DNA of 64,000 bases from Corynebacterium yudongzhengii (lineage in GTDB: Bacteria; Actinomycetota; Actinomycetes; Mycobacteriales; Mycobacteriaceae), in NCBI RefSeq assembly GCF_003065405.1, contig NZ_CP026947.1, positions 1,178,001 to 1,242,000 of the forward strand. The letters run 5' to 3'. Both the position numbers and the translations under genes were made by a program. Each line of letters begins with the position of its first letter. Within the stretch, counting starts at the first letter, position 1. Shown here piece after piece: positions 56,597-64,000 of the stretch. The notes under the pieces are model-generated. The model was given only the letters and a program-made list of their open reading frames with translations. It was not told the DNA's origin and did no database searches.

Positions 56597-56632
56597 CTTG
56601 AAGGGCGCGCCTTTTAAGCATCCTCCTTCAAG
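56597..56632 (+). terminator. Hairpin after ppm1
   Basis: cttgaagg (56597-56604) pairs with ccttcaag (56625-56632) around a 20-base loop, followed by ggtttgtg. A weak terminator candidate. Confidence 0.4.
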
Positions 56633-56693
56633 GGTTTGTGCAGCGCTTGGCCCGCAGTACTCGGCCCGCAGCACCACACCCCGCACACGACAA

Positions 56694-56731
56694 CCGGCCC
56701 CGCCGAGCAACGAGTGCGTGGGCGGGGCCGG
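56694..56731 (-). terminator. Terminator of rbpA
   Basis: ccggccccgcc (56694-56704) and ggcggggccgg (56721-56731) form a perfect 11-bp stem. It lies 20 bases after the rbpA stop on the minus strand. The following T run is short. Confidence 0.6.
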
Positions 56732-56751
56732 CGGACAAGGGGAGAGGCGGG

Positions 56752-57135
56752 TTACTTCTTCTTGGCCTCTTCCTCTTGCTTCTCCTTGAGCAGTTTGGCG
56801 GCGGTGCGGCGCCGCTTGCGCAGCATGTCGAGGCGCTCTTCGAGCAGCTCATCGAGCTCTTCGAGGGAGCGGCGCTCGCGCAGCATGTCCCAGTGGGTGC
56901 GCGGCGGCTTCTGCGGCTTGGACTTGACGCCCTCACCCTCGACGAGCTCGCCGACCTGGCCGTTCTTGCACAGCCATTCCTCTGGGATCTCCGCGTCGTC
57001 GGCGAACGGGACGTCGAAAATTGTGCCGTCCGGCGTCCGGTACTTCACCATCTGGCGCGGGGCCAGGTCGTGGTCACGGTCCGTCTCGTAGCTGACGGCA
57101 CCCATGCGGCTGCCACGAAGCACGCGGTCTGCCAT
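56752..57135 (-). CDS. rbpA: RNA polymerase-binding protein RbpA
   Basis: A 127-aa actinobacterial transcription factor that binds RNA polymerase and the principal sigma factor and stabilises open complexes. The order is an N-terminal tail (DRVLRGSRMGAVSYE), a core domain with CKNGQVGELVEG (about 72-85), a basic linker, and the sigma-interaction domain RTHWDMLRERRSLEELDELL. The last 20 residues are a Lys/Glu-rich tail. RbpA is unique to actinobacteria. Convergent with ppm1, as M. tuberculosis Rv2050 and Rv2051c are. Confidence 0.96.
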   Translation of the reverse strand: MADRVLRGSRMGAVSYETDRDHDLAPRQMVKYRTPDGTIFDVPFADDAEIPEEWLCKNGQVGELVEGEGVKSKPQKPPRTHWDMLRERRSLEELDELLEERLDMLRKRRRTAAKLLKEKQEEEAKKK

Positions 57136-57234
57136 GCGTGATCATCCCTTTCGGCTGGGCGAATAAGTCCTCAAGAAGTATAACGACCCGGGTGTTCGAT
57201 TTGTTCCGTCGGCTCGTCGAGTAGCATTGACGGA

Positions 57235-57558
57235 GTGTCCGAGACGAAGCCGACCTGCGCGTGGTGCGGTAGGGAAGTACCGCATCAGGGGCGAGGGCGT
57301 CCGCGTAAGTACTGCCGCCCGTCGTGTCGGCAGCGTGCCTATGAGCACCGGCAACGCTTAGCGGCTCACAGTTCGGATCCCGAAGCAGTTACCATGAGTC
57401 CGGAGAAGGTTCGTCGTTTGCATGACAACCTGTTTGAGCTCAGGTGTGCCGCGGAAGACATCGCCACCGCGGCACAGGAAGGTGCCGACGCCACCGAGAT
57501 TCAACAGCTGAGCACGGAACTGGTGCAGCTGGCTCGGCGGATAGAGAGATTGGGGTAG
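57235..57558 (+). CDS. Conserved hypothetical zinc-finger-like protein
   Basis: A 107-aa protein with an N-terminal four-cysteine knuckle, CAWCGREV and KYCRPSCRQRAYEHRQ, probably binding zinc and resembling FYDLN- or DksA-like short motifs. The C-terminal half is helical (DNLFELRCAAEDIATAAQEG). It corresponds to M. tuberculosis Rv2049c next to rbpA. GTG 57235 is preceded by TAGCAT-N7, a leaderless arrangement. The YceI-like gene starts 5 bases after its stop. Confidence 0.75.
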   Translation: MSETKPTCAWCGREVPHQGRGRPRKYCRPSCRQRAYEHRQRLAAHSSDPEAVTMSPEKVRRLHDNLFELRCAAEDIATAAQEGADATEIQQLSTELVQLARRIERLG

Positions 57559-57563
57559 ATCCG

Positions 57564-58277
57564 TTGTCTGCAGGTCCTTTTACGAAGATCAATCCGAAGA
57601 TCGTCATTACGGTCTTCGTGGTGCTCATCGTGCTGCTGACCCTCGTGGCCGTCGTCCCGGTGGTCTGGGGGCTTCTGACGGGCCCGGGCGTGCGCACCGA
57701 GCCCGTCGATACCTCAAAGACCCAACCCGCGAGCACGGAGCTGGACGGCGAGTGGACGATTGTCGACGGCGAGCGCCCGAACACGACGGCGGTGGGCTTT
57801 ACCTTCGAGGAGCTTCTGCCGAGTGACGCGCGGGTGACCAGTGGCACGACCTTCGATGTCGTCGGGGAGGCGACCATCGAGCAGGAAACGCTCACGGCCG
57901 GCCACGTTGAAGTTGACATGACAACTATTGGTTCCGATCGGGATGTCCGCGACGAGAACGTGCGCCGCAAACTCTTCGAGACCGATCAATATCCGACGTC
58001 GAGCTTTAAGATCACCGAGCCGATCGATCTGTCGCACCTGCCGGAAGACGGTAGCGCGGGCGAAATCGAGGTCACCGGCGATCTGACCATCAAGGATCAG
58101 ACGCACGAGATTAGCGATACGTTTAAGGCCGTGCGTGACGACGATCAACTGCTCATCTCCGGAGCGCCGATTATCAACCGCAACGAGTTCGGCGTCGAGT
58201 CGCCGGAGATGATCGCCGCGGAGATCGCCGACGAGGGCGAGCTCAACATCCGCCTGGCGTTCGCGAAGGAGGGTTAG
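57564..58277 (+). CDS. Membrane-anchored YceI-family protein
   Basis: A 237-aa protein. An N-terminal membrane anchor (KIVITVFVVLIVLLTLVAVV, about residues 11-30) is followed by a YceI beta-barrel lipocalin-like domain (about 60-237). YceI members bind isoprenoids such as polyprenols. Characteristic parts are FTFEELLPSD and the repeated DLTIKDQTHEI and RNEFGVESPE strands. The start is TTG 57564; no ATG or GTG lies upstream in frame before the previous stop. The next small gene follows without any gap. Confidence 0.85.
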   Translation: MSAGPFTKINPKIVITVFVVLIVLLTLVAVVPVVWGLLTGPGVRTEPVDTSKTQPASTELDGEWTIVDGERPNTTAVGFTFEELLPSDARVTSGTTFDVVGEATIEQETLTAGHVEVDMTTIGSDRDVRDENVRRKLFETDQYPTSSFKITEPIDLSHLPEDGSAGEIEVTGDLTIKDQTHEISDTFKAVRDDDQLLISGAPIINRNEFGVESPEMIAAEIADEGELNIRLAFAKEG

Positions 58278-58445
58278 ATGCTCGCCGCGCTGTGGGTCCG
58301 GCTCATCCTTCTCATCGCCTTCGTCATCTTCGTCGCGGTGCAGCAGATGTGGTTGCTCGCCGGCATCGGGATCATTCTCATCGCGGTAACTGTCTGGCAG
58401 TTGGCAGGGGTCTACCGTCAACGCGGCGACAATACGTCACAGTGA
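58278..58445 (+). CDS. Small two-helix membrane protein
   Basis: A 55-aa protein beginning MLAALWVRLILLIAFVIFVA, with a second hydrophobic stretch (WLLAGIGIILIAVTVWQLAG) and a short polar tail (VYRQRGDNTSQ). The ATG directly follows the stop of the YceI gene, so translation is coupled. No family known. Its high hydrophobicity and conserved-looking operon position support it being real. Confidence 0.6.
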   Translation: MLAALWVRLILLIAFVIFVAVQQMWLLAGIGIILIAVTVWQLAGVYRQRGDNTSQ

Positions 58446-58505
58446 CGTTAATAGCGGGCATAACGGCACGCCAGCTTCCGGCGCCCGCACGTTAATAATG
58501 CGCCG

Positions 58506-58541
58506 ATAATGTACATTATGTCATTTTAGATTCGGTATACT
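58506..58541 (+). promoter_or_regulatory. panB promoter with palindromic operator
   Basis: ATAATGTACATTAT (58506-58519) is a perfect 14-bp palindrome at the -35 position of TATACT (58536-58541). That hexamer lies 8 bases before the panB ATG, so the transcript should be leaderless and the palindrome well placed for a repressor or activator. Confidence 0.6.
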
Positions 58542-58549
58542 CCTACCTC

Positions 58550-59353
58550 ATGCTGAACAATCTCAAACGAGTGCGCACCCGTCACCTCGCGCTCGCCAAG
58601 AACTCCTCCGAGCCCATCTCTATGCTCACCGCCTATGACGCCCTCACTGCCCGCGTCTTCGACGAGGCCGGCATCGACGTCCTCCTCGTTGGCGACTCCG
58701 CCGCCAACGTCATGCTGGGTCTCGACTCCACGCTCGAGATCACCCTCGACGAGATCATCATGATGGCCCGTGCCGTCACTCGCGCTACGAGGCGCGCCCT
58801 GGTGGTCGTCGACATGCCTTTCGGCACCTATGAAGCCAGCGACGAGGATGCCGTCCGCAACGCCGTGCGCATCATGCGCGAGACTGGCGCCGCCGCCGTG
58901 AAGCTCGAGGGCGCCCGCACCTCCACCATCGGCCGCATCGTCGACGCCGGCATCCCCGTCATGGGGCATCTCGGCTTCACCCCGCAGTCGGTGCACGCGC
59001 TCGGCGGTCACCGCGTCCAGGGCCGCGACGCGGATGCTGCGCGCCTCATCGAGAAAGCCCGCGCCGTCGAGGCCGCCGGGGCATTTTCGTTGGTCGTCGA
59101 AATGATTCCCGCGGCCGTGGGTGCGGACGTCTCGGCGGCTGTCGATATCCCCGTCATCGGCATCGGCGCAGGCAACGGCACCGACGGCCAGGTCCTCGTC
59201 TGGGCCGACGCCATGGGCATGAGCGCACATTCTCCGTCGTTTGTGCGCCAGTACGCCGCACTTGGCGATCAGCTCCGCCAGGCCGCCGAGTCCTACCGTA
59301 ATGACGTGCGCGAACGCACGTTTCCCTCAACACAGGAGTCCTTCGATCACTAA
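58550..59353 (+). CDS. panB: 3-methyl-2-oxobutanoate hydroxymethyltransferase
   Basis: A 267-aa ketopantoate hydroxymethyltransferase, the first committed step of pantothenate synthesis. Motifs: [51 protein letters not shown] and [20 protein letters not shown]. The gene is complete and ends overlapping panC (TAATG). A leaderless promoter with a palindromic operator lies just upstream. Confidence 0.96.
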   Translation: MLNNLKRVRTRHLALAKNSSEPISMLTAYDALTARVFDEAGIDVLLVGDSAANVMLGLDSTLEITLDEIIMMARAVTRATRRALVVVDMPFGTYEASDEDAVRNAVRIMRETGAAAVKLEGARTSTIGRIVDAGIPVMGHLGFTPQSVHALGGHRVQGRDADAARLIEKARAVEAAGAFSLVVEMIPAAVGADVSAAVDIPVIGIGAGNGTDGQVLVWADAMGMSAHSPSFVRQYAALGDQLRQAAESYRNDVRERTFPSTQESFDH

Positions 59354-60135
59354 TGCGCGTTATTGAAAACCCGGCCGATTTCCCCACGCTTGAAGGCACG
59401 GTGGGCTTCGTTCCCACCATGGGGGCGCTTCACGACGGCCACGCCTCCCTCATCACCGCCGCCCGCACAAACAACGACACCGTGGTGGTGAGCGTCTTCG
59501 TCAATCCCCTCCAGTTCAACGAGCCGGAAGATTATGACAACTACCCCCGGGATCTCGACTCTGACCTTAAGTTTCTTTCCGAACTCGGAGTCGATATCGT
59601 GCTCGCGCCCACCGTGGAGCACATGTATCCCGGCGGTGGGCCGATCGTGACGGTGAGCACCGGCGAGATGGGCACCGTGCTCGAGGGCGCGTCCCGGCCG
59701 GGGCATTTCGATGGCGTGGCGACGGTCGTCGCCAAGCTTTTTAACATCGTGCGCCCTCACCGGGCCTACTTTGGGCAGAAGGATGCGCAGCAGGTGGCCG
59801 TCGTGAAGCGGCTGGTCGCAGACCTCAACCTAGGTGTGGAGATCCTGGCCGCGCCGATCGTGCGGGCCGCCGACGGGCTCGCGGAATCGAGCCGCAACCG
59901 GCGTCTCTCCCCCGCCGAACGCGAGCAAGCGCTCGCGCTTCCGCGCGCGCTGGAGGCGCTGGCCGAGGGCGCAGATCTTGCGCACGTGCGCGCACGCCTG
60001 GCTGCTGAGGTCGATGTCGATTACCTCGTGGTGGTCGATCCCGAGACGCTGAGCGAGACGCGCGAGCGTCCGGCGTTGGCTCTCGGGGCGGTGTGGGTGG
60101 GCCCGGTGCGGCTGATCGATAACCGAGAGATCTGA
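59353..60135 (+). CDS. panC: Pantothenate synthetase
   Basis: A 260-aa ligase joining pantoate and beta-alanine. Nucleotidyltransferase motifs are [15 protein letters not shown] (HIGH-like), [20 protein letters not shown], and [19 protein letters not shown]. The C-terminal signature [17 protein letters not shown] is present. The ATG overlaps the panB stop by one base, so the two are translationally coupled. panD is not in the window. Confidence 0.95.
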   Translation: MRVIENPADFPTLEGTVGFVPTMGALHDGHASLITAARTNNDTVVVSVFVNPLQFNEPEDYDNYPRDLDSDLKFLSELGVDIVLAPTVEHMYPGGGPIVTVSTGEMGTVLEGASRPGHFDGVATVVAKLFNIVRPHRAYFGQKDAQQVAVVKRLVADLNLGVEILAAPIVRAADGLAESSRNRRLSPAEREQALALPRALEALAEGADLAHVRARLAAEVDVDYLVVVDPETLSETRERPALALGAVWVGPVRLIDNREI

Positions 60136-60233
60136 GACGTTCCCGTCTCATTGCGTGGATATTTGCTCTCATGGTATGGGAATGGCTAGTGTCTTACCGG
60201 TACCTGATGATCTAAACCATTGAGAGTTTGACC

Positions 60234-61598
60234 ATGTCCACCGCTACCTCCACTGCCGTCCGGTCCGGCGAGAATCTCACTCGCCGAGACCGGGTGCGTG
60301 TGAACTTCGCATCGACCATCGGCACCACGGTCGAGTTTTATGACTTCTACGCCTATGCCACCGCCGCCGTGGCCGTTTTTCCGTACCTGTTTTTCGCGGA
60401 GACGGATAACCCGACCGTCGCTCTGCTGCAGTCCTTCGCCACCTTCGGCCTGGCGTTCATCGCCCGCCCACTGGGCTCGGTGATCTTCGGCCACTTCGGC
60501 GATAGGGTGGGCCGGAAGGCGACGCTCGTCGGTGCGCTGCTGACGATGGGCATTGCGACCTTCATCATCGGCATCCTGCCCACCTACGCGCAGGTAGGAC
60601 TCTGGGCGCCGGCACTGTTGGCGTTGATGCGTTTCTGCCAGGGCCTCGGCCTCGGCGGCGAGTGGTCGGGCGCGGCGCTGCTATCCTCCGAATACGCCGT
60701 GCAAGGCAAGCGCGCTCAGGCGGCGATGTGGCCGCAGTTCGGTGCACCGTTTGGCTTCTTTTTGGCCAATGGGCTGTTCCTGATTCTCGTCGCGACCCTG
60801 GGCTACAACCTGGGCGATACCACCGGCCCGTTCATGGAGTGGGGCTGGCGTGTCCCCTTCTTGCTGTCCGCCGTCATGGTCATCGTCGGCCTGTACGTGC
60901 GTTTCAAGCTCGAAGAGACCCCGGTGTTCCAGACGGCCGTCGATACCGGCAAGAAGGTCTCCTCCCCGCTCGGTGAAGTCTTCCGGACCTCCTGGCGAGC
61001 ACTGTTCTCCGGCACCTTCATCATGGTCGGCTGCTACACGCTGTTCTACATCGTGACCACGTGGATCCTCTCCTTCGGTATCGCGGATCCGGAGGCCGGC
61101 GGCGTCGGGCTGGGTATCCCCTACATCGCCTTCCTGGAGATCCAGGTGATCACCATCTTCGCCTTCATGGGCGGAATCCCGCTGGCCTCCTGGCTTGCCG
61201 ACAACTGGGGCCGCCGCCCCACCCTCGGCTGGACCACCGTCGCGATCATCATCTTCGGCCTGACCTTCAACTGGCTTCTGAACCCGGAGACCGCGACCAT
61301 GCTGAGCGTCGGCATCTTCTTGGGCGTAGGCATGTTCCTCATGGGCATGATCTTCGGTCCGATGGCCGCGATCCTGCCCGAGCTCTTCCCCACCAACGTC
61401 CGCTACACCGGCTCCGGCATCGCCTACAACGTCTCCTCGATCCTGGGCGCGGCCGTCGCCCCCTTCATCGCGACGGCGTTGGCCGCGAGCATCGGTGTCC
61501 AGGCCGTCGGTTGGTACCTAATCGCTGTGTCGGCTGTGTCGCTTATCGCGGTTCTCCTCGCGCGCGAGACCAAGAACGACGACATGACGCAGATCTAG
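60234..61598 (+). CDS. MFS transporter, metabolite:H+ symporter (MHS) family
   Basis: A 454-aa 12-helix transporter of the MHS group, which imports organic acids such as shikimate, citrate or proline. Group features: FASTIGTTVEFYDFYAYATA at the start of helix 1, and the helix 2-3 loop GHFGDRVGRKATL; RFCQGLGLGGEWSGAALL is in helix 4. The substrate cannot be told. ATG 60234 is the likely start; TTG 60228 would add two residues. It is separated from panC by 98 bases and is not obviously in its operon. Confidence 0.9.
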   Translation: MSTATSTAVRSGENLTRRDRVRVNFASTIGTTVEFYDFYAYATAAVAVFPYLFFAETDNPTVALLQSFATFGLAFIARPLGSVIFGHFGDRVGRKATLVGALLTMGIATFIIGILPTYAQVGLWAPALLALMRFCQGLGLGGEWSGAALLSSEYAVQGKRAQAAMWPQFGAPFGFFLANGLFLILVATLGYNLGDTTGPFMEWGWRVPFLLSAVMVIVGLYVRFKLEETPVFQTAVDTGKKVSSPLGEVFRTSWRALFSGTFIMVGCYTLFYIVTTWILSFGIADPEAGGVGLGIPYIAFLEIQVITIFAFMGGIPLASWLADNWGRRPTLGWTTVAIIIFGLTFNWLLNPETATMLSVGIFLGVGMFLMGMIFGPMAAILPELFPTNVRYTGSGIAYNVSSILGAAVAPFIATALAASIGVQAVGWYLIAVSAVSLIAVLLARETKNDDMTQI

Positions 61599-61645
61599 CG
61601 GTGGTGCTTTGGGTGGGGTTTTCTTGCGGTGTGGTCTTGGTTGTG

Positions 61646-61755
61646 CATGGTGCGCTATCGCTGGTAGAAATGAGTAGCATCTAAAGGAGTGCTGGTTTCG
61701 ACCGCGCGGGACTCGTTTAGGGGCACCTCCTTTCGACCAGCGCAAACGCACTATG
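61646..61755 (-). repeat. Palindromic intergenic repeat, copy G (inverted)
   Basis: The reverse complement (from 61755) reads catagtgcgtttgcgctggt and then matches copies E and F through the core. The core therefore points the other way to the six other copies. It is a single copy, between the convergent MHS transporter and ufaA-like genes. Confidence 0.88.
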
Positions 61756-61810
61756 CCTCGATCAGGCAGCACCGCAACGAACCGCGAAGAACAGACCCGG
61801 AAACCGCCCC

Positions 61811-63097
61811 CTACCGCCGCCCGCCGCGGTTGCGGTGCGTGAGCACGAGCTGCACGGTATCGAGCATCCCGAGTTCGAACAGGGCGCGCCGCAGGGCGAA
61901 CTGGTATGCCCAGAGGCGTCGGTAGACGGCGTCGAAGCCTTCGGCGGCGGCTTCGCGGGTATGGCCGGCAAACAGTAAGGCCTGGAACTTCAGGCTTTCG
62001 ATGGTGTGCGATCCGCTGTGAGTCTGCGAGATGATCCTTAGGCCGGTGTGGCGGTCGGCGAGGCGGTGCATGTCGTCGACTGTCGGGTAGTCGAGGCCCG
62101 GCCAGATGTAGTGGCCCAGTACCCGCGTCGCGTCGCGTCCGGCTGTGGTCATCTCGTCGGTCGCCACGGTCATCTGGATGGCGACTTTTCCGCCCATCTG
62201 CAGCATGCGATCCATCGCGCGCAGCACGGCGATGCGCTGTTTCGGAGTGATCACCTCCAGCTTGTCCACGCTGACGATGGCGTCATAACGCGCCCGCCAG
62301 TCGCTGACTCCGCTGAGCACGGAGTCGCGCACCACGGTCTGCACCGAGTCGGCGACACCTGCGAGGGTGAAGCGTTCCTTGAGCGCGGCGGCCATCTCCA
62401 CATCGCCGGTGAGCGTATCGACGGCCGCGCGCCTCTTCGCCGCGAAGATCGCCGCGGAGCCACCCGCCGAAGGGTATTCCAGGACGTGGGTGCCGGCGCG
62501 GACGTTGGCGGCGTCGAGAAGCGCTTCGGTGGCCTGGCGCTGCCCGGAACCTAAGTCGTCGCGTTCGAGGTTGCGGGCGGGGTCGTAGGTGCGGATATCG
62601 ACGAAGTGTTTGCCCGGCTCGCGTCCCCGGCCAGCGCCGGGCACGTGGCTTTTCACGGAGGTCCGCACGGAGGTGGACACGGCACTGGTGAAGATCGCCG
62701 GGAAGGCGCTCATGCCGTCGCCGGAAAAGAGGCGGACCAACTCTGGCGGCAACTCCCCGACCCCGGTCTCCCCTTTTGCTTTCTGTGTACGCCGCGGGCG
62801 GTAGCCACTGCCGATGAGTTTGTATAGGACCCCGGTGACGTCTTCGGAGCGCCACTCTCCTGCCATGTAGGACTCCGCGAAGCCGGTCCAGCCGGCGGAG
62901 GCGATGCGGTCGAAGAAGTCGTCGTGGTCGATGATGAGGTCGGCGCCGTCGACAAGCGCGAGCTCCGCCTTGCGGGCAGCGGAGGCGAAGTGGGCTTCGG
63001 CGAGACGGCGACCGACGCGGCCGAGCGGGGCCGGGTCTGGGTGCGCGATCGTCGGCCAGGCGTGGTCGTCGATGACGTCGAGATGGTTGCCGTTCAC
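61811..63097 (-). CDS. ufaA: Cyclopropane-fatty-acyl-phospholipid synthase-like protein (UfaA-like)
   Basis: A 428-aa SAM-methyltransferase-like protein of the CFA synthase/UfaA group, which modifies unsaturated phospholipid acyl chains. The N-terminal half has the group's GWTGFAESYMAGEW motif, and the methyltransferase half begins HFVDIRTYDPA. Several catalytic positions differ from CFA synthases. The SAM glycine loop is VLEYPSAGGSAAIFA, and the bicarbonate-site region reads IVSVDKLEVI, keeping the glutamate. The histidine after GGK is not present. Activity is doubtful. The GTG start at 63097 follows TAGCGT-N7. Placement beside ndh is as in C. glutamicum. Confidence 0.8.
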   Translation of the reverse strand: MNGNHLDVIDDHAWPTIAHPDPAPLGRVGRRLAEAHFASAARKAELALVDGADLIIDHDDFFDRIASAGWTGFAESYMAGEWRSEDVTGVLYKLIGSGYRPRRTQKAKGETGVGELPPELVRLFSGDGMSAFPAIFTSAVSTSVRTSVKSHVPGAGRGREPGKHFVDIRTYDPARNLERDDLGSGQRQATEALLDAANVRAGTHVLEYPSAGGSAAIFAAKRRAAVDTLTGDVEMAAALKERFTLAGVADSVQTVVRDSVLSGVSDWRARYDAIVSVDKLEVITPKQRIAVLRAMDRMLQMGGKVAIQMTVATDEMTTAGRDATRVLGHYIWPGLDYPTVDDMHRLADRHTGLRIISQTHSGSHTIESLKFQALLFAGHTREAAAEGFDAVYRRLWAYQFALRRALFELGMLDTVQLVLTHRNRGGRR

Positions 63098-63164
63098 TCA
63101 CCCCACGCTAGTGCCCGTGGCCTCCGTTTTTCGGCCGGACGCGCGGGCTAGGTGCAACAGGGTC

Positions 63165-63170
63165 TAGTAT
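63165..63170 (+). promoter_or_regulatory. Candidate -10 of ndh
   Basis: TAGTAT about 57 bases upstream of the ndh ATG. The gene also has a ribosome binding site (gggagtg), so it has a normal 5' leader. Confidence 0.4.
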
Positions 63171-63226
63171 GGGGGCGGCATAACGTCATATCAGACTAAA
63201 TCCTAGACAGGGAGTGTATTGCCCCA

Positions 63227-64000
63227 ATGAGCGTTAGCGCCTACCGCCCGGAAGGCGGCCGCCACCACGTCGTCATCATCGGTTCTGGCTTCGGCGGAAT
63301 TTTCGCCGCCCAGGAGCTCGAGCATGCGAACGTCGACATCACCCTGATTGACCGCACCAACCACCACCTGTTCCAGCCGCTGCTGTACCAGGTGGCCACC
63401 GGTATTTTGTCGTCGGGTGAGATCGCCCCGCAGACCCGGCAGGTGCTGCGGAAGCAGGAGAACGTCGACGTCGTCAAGGGTGAGGTCGTCGACATTGACA
63501 CCGACGAGCAGCTGGTGCACTCCAAGCTCGGCCAGTATGAGCGTTCCTACTCTTATGACTCGCTCATCGTCGCCGCCGGTGCTGGCCAGTCCTACTTCGG
63601 CAACGATCACTTCGCCGAGTTCGCCCCTGGCATGAAGACTCTCGACGATGCTCTCGAGATCCGTGCCCGCGTCATCGGTGCGTTCGAGCGCGCTGAGATC
63701 ACGCAGGACCCGGCGGAGCGGGAGAAGCTTTTGACCTTCGTCGTCGTTGGCGCCGGCCCGACCGGTGTCGAGCTAGCCGGCCAGCTCGCCGAGATGGCCC
63801 ACCGCACCCTCAAGGGCGAGTTCACCCAGTTCCAGCCGGAGTCCGCGAAGATCATCCTCATGGATGCTGCGCCGCAGGTGCTGCCGCCGTTCGGTAAGCG
63901 TCTGGGACGTAAGGCCCAGCGTCAGTTGGAGAAGCTCGGGGTGACCGTGAAGCTCAACGCCATGGTCACCGACATGACCGACGACACGGTCACCTACAAG
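63227..64000 (+). CDS. ndh: Type II NADH dehydrogenase (partial)
   Basis: The first 258 residues of a flavoprotein oxidising NADH and reducing menaquinone at the membrane. The FAD-binding loop HHVVIIGSGFGGIFAAQELE is at about 13-32, with LIDRTNHHLFQPLLYQVATG next, as in NDH-2. The second nucleotide loop is FVVVGAGPTGVELAGQLAE for NADH. The gene runs off the right edge of the window. C. glutamicum relies on Ndh as its main NADH dehydrogenase. ATG 63227 has gggagtg 8 bases upstream. Confidence 0.94.
   Translation, partial: MSVSAYRPEGGRHHVVIIGSGFGGIFAAQELEHANVDITLIDRTNHHLFQPLLYQVATGILSSGEIAPQTRQVLRKQENVDVVKGEVVDIDTDEQLVHSKLGQYERSYSYDSLIVAAGAGQSYFGNDHFAEFAPGMKTLDDALEIRARVIGAFERAEITQDPAEREKLLTFVVVGAGPTGVELAGQLAEMAHRTLKGEFTQFQPESAKIILMDAAPQVLPPFGKRLGRKAQRQLEKLGVTVKLNAMVTDMTDDTVTYK

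Overview
The window is high-GC actinobacterial chromosome and the gene content points to a Corynebacterium; I do not assign a species. The main evidence is the acn-acnR pair with an AcnR-type operator, the Pup system (arc, dop, pup, pafA, pafB, pafC) with no 20S proteasome genes between pup and pafA, mycothiol ligase mshC, RbpA, separate lnt and ppm1 genes, and a ufaA-like gene next to ndh. As I remember the Mycobacterium tuberculosis order, long stretches are collinear with Rv1466-Rv1488, Rv2140c-Rv2136c, Rv2122c-Rv2118c, Rv2115c-Rv2089c and Rv2051c-Rv2049c. There is no transposase, prophage gene or CRISPR array. One tRNA (Leu, GAG) is present.

Layout. 0-2.1 kb: end of a suf cluster (sufT) and an ABC-F ATPase. 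2.2-8.9 kb: a decaying accessory block with a frameshifted class V aminotransferase, a LysP-type permease with a frameshift and a nonsense codon, a frameshifted CdaR-type regulator, an intact GntP-type transporter, and a glycerate kinase broken by a 32-bp tandem duplication. 8.9-17.1 kb: P-type cation ATPase, ACT/PFL gene pair, acnR and acn. The acn upstream region carries an AcnR operator and a DtxR-like box. 17.1-24.4 kb: membrane protein, NlpC/P60 hydrolase behind a structured leader, ferrochelatase, a divergent pair sharing a perfect palindrome, NfeD/SPFH, and small genes. 25-36 kb: PEBP protein, pyrD, lipoprotein, degenerate aldo/keto reductase, uppP, mshC, HAD phosphatase, hisE-hisG, aspA and fhs. 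36.8-50.1 kb: RecB-like nuclease, M18 peptidase, trmI, the Pup genes, tatA-tatC and helY. 50.5-64 kb: M24 peptidase, DODA-type dioxygenase, DprE2-like SDR, short CobG-like protein, fxsA-lnt-ppm1, rbpA, YceI protein, panB-panC, MHS transporter, ufaA-like gene and the start of ndh.

Two patterns cut across the annotation. First, seven copies of a roughly 105-110 bp palindromic repeat sit in intergenic gaps. Six occur as three pairs at 210-233 bp spacing and one is single and inverted. They share a core and an open reading frame that conventional features do not explain. Second, many genes show TAnnnT followed 6-8 nt later by ATG or GTG, the architecture of leaderless transcripts. At seven junctions the stop codon of the upstream gene forms the first three bases of that hexamer, with a gene spacing of 9-11 nt.
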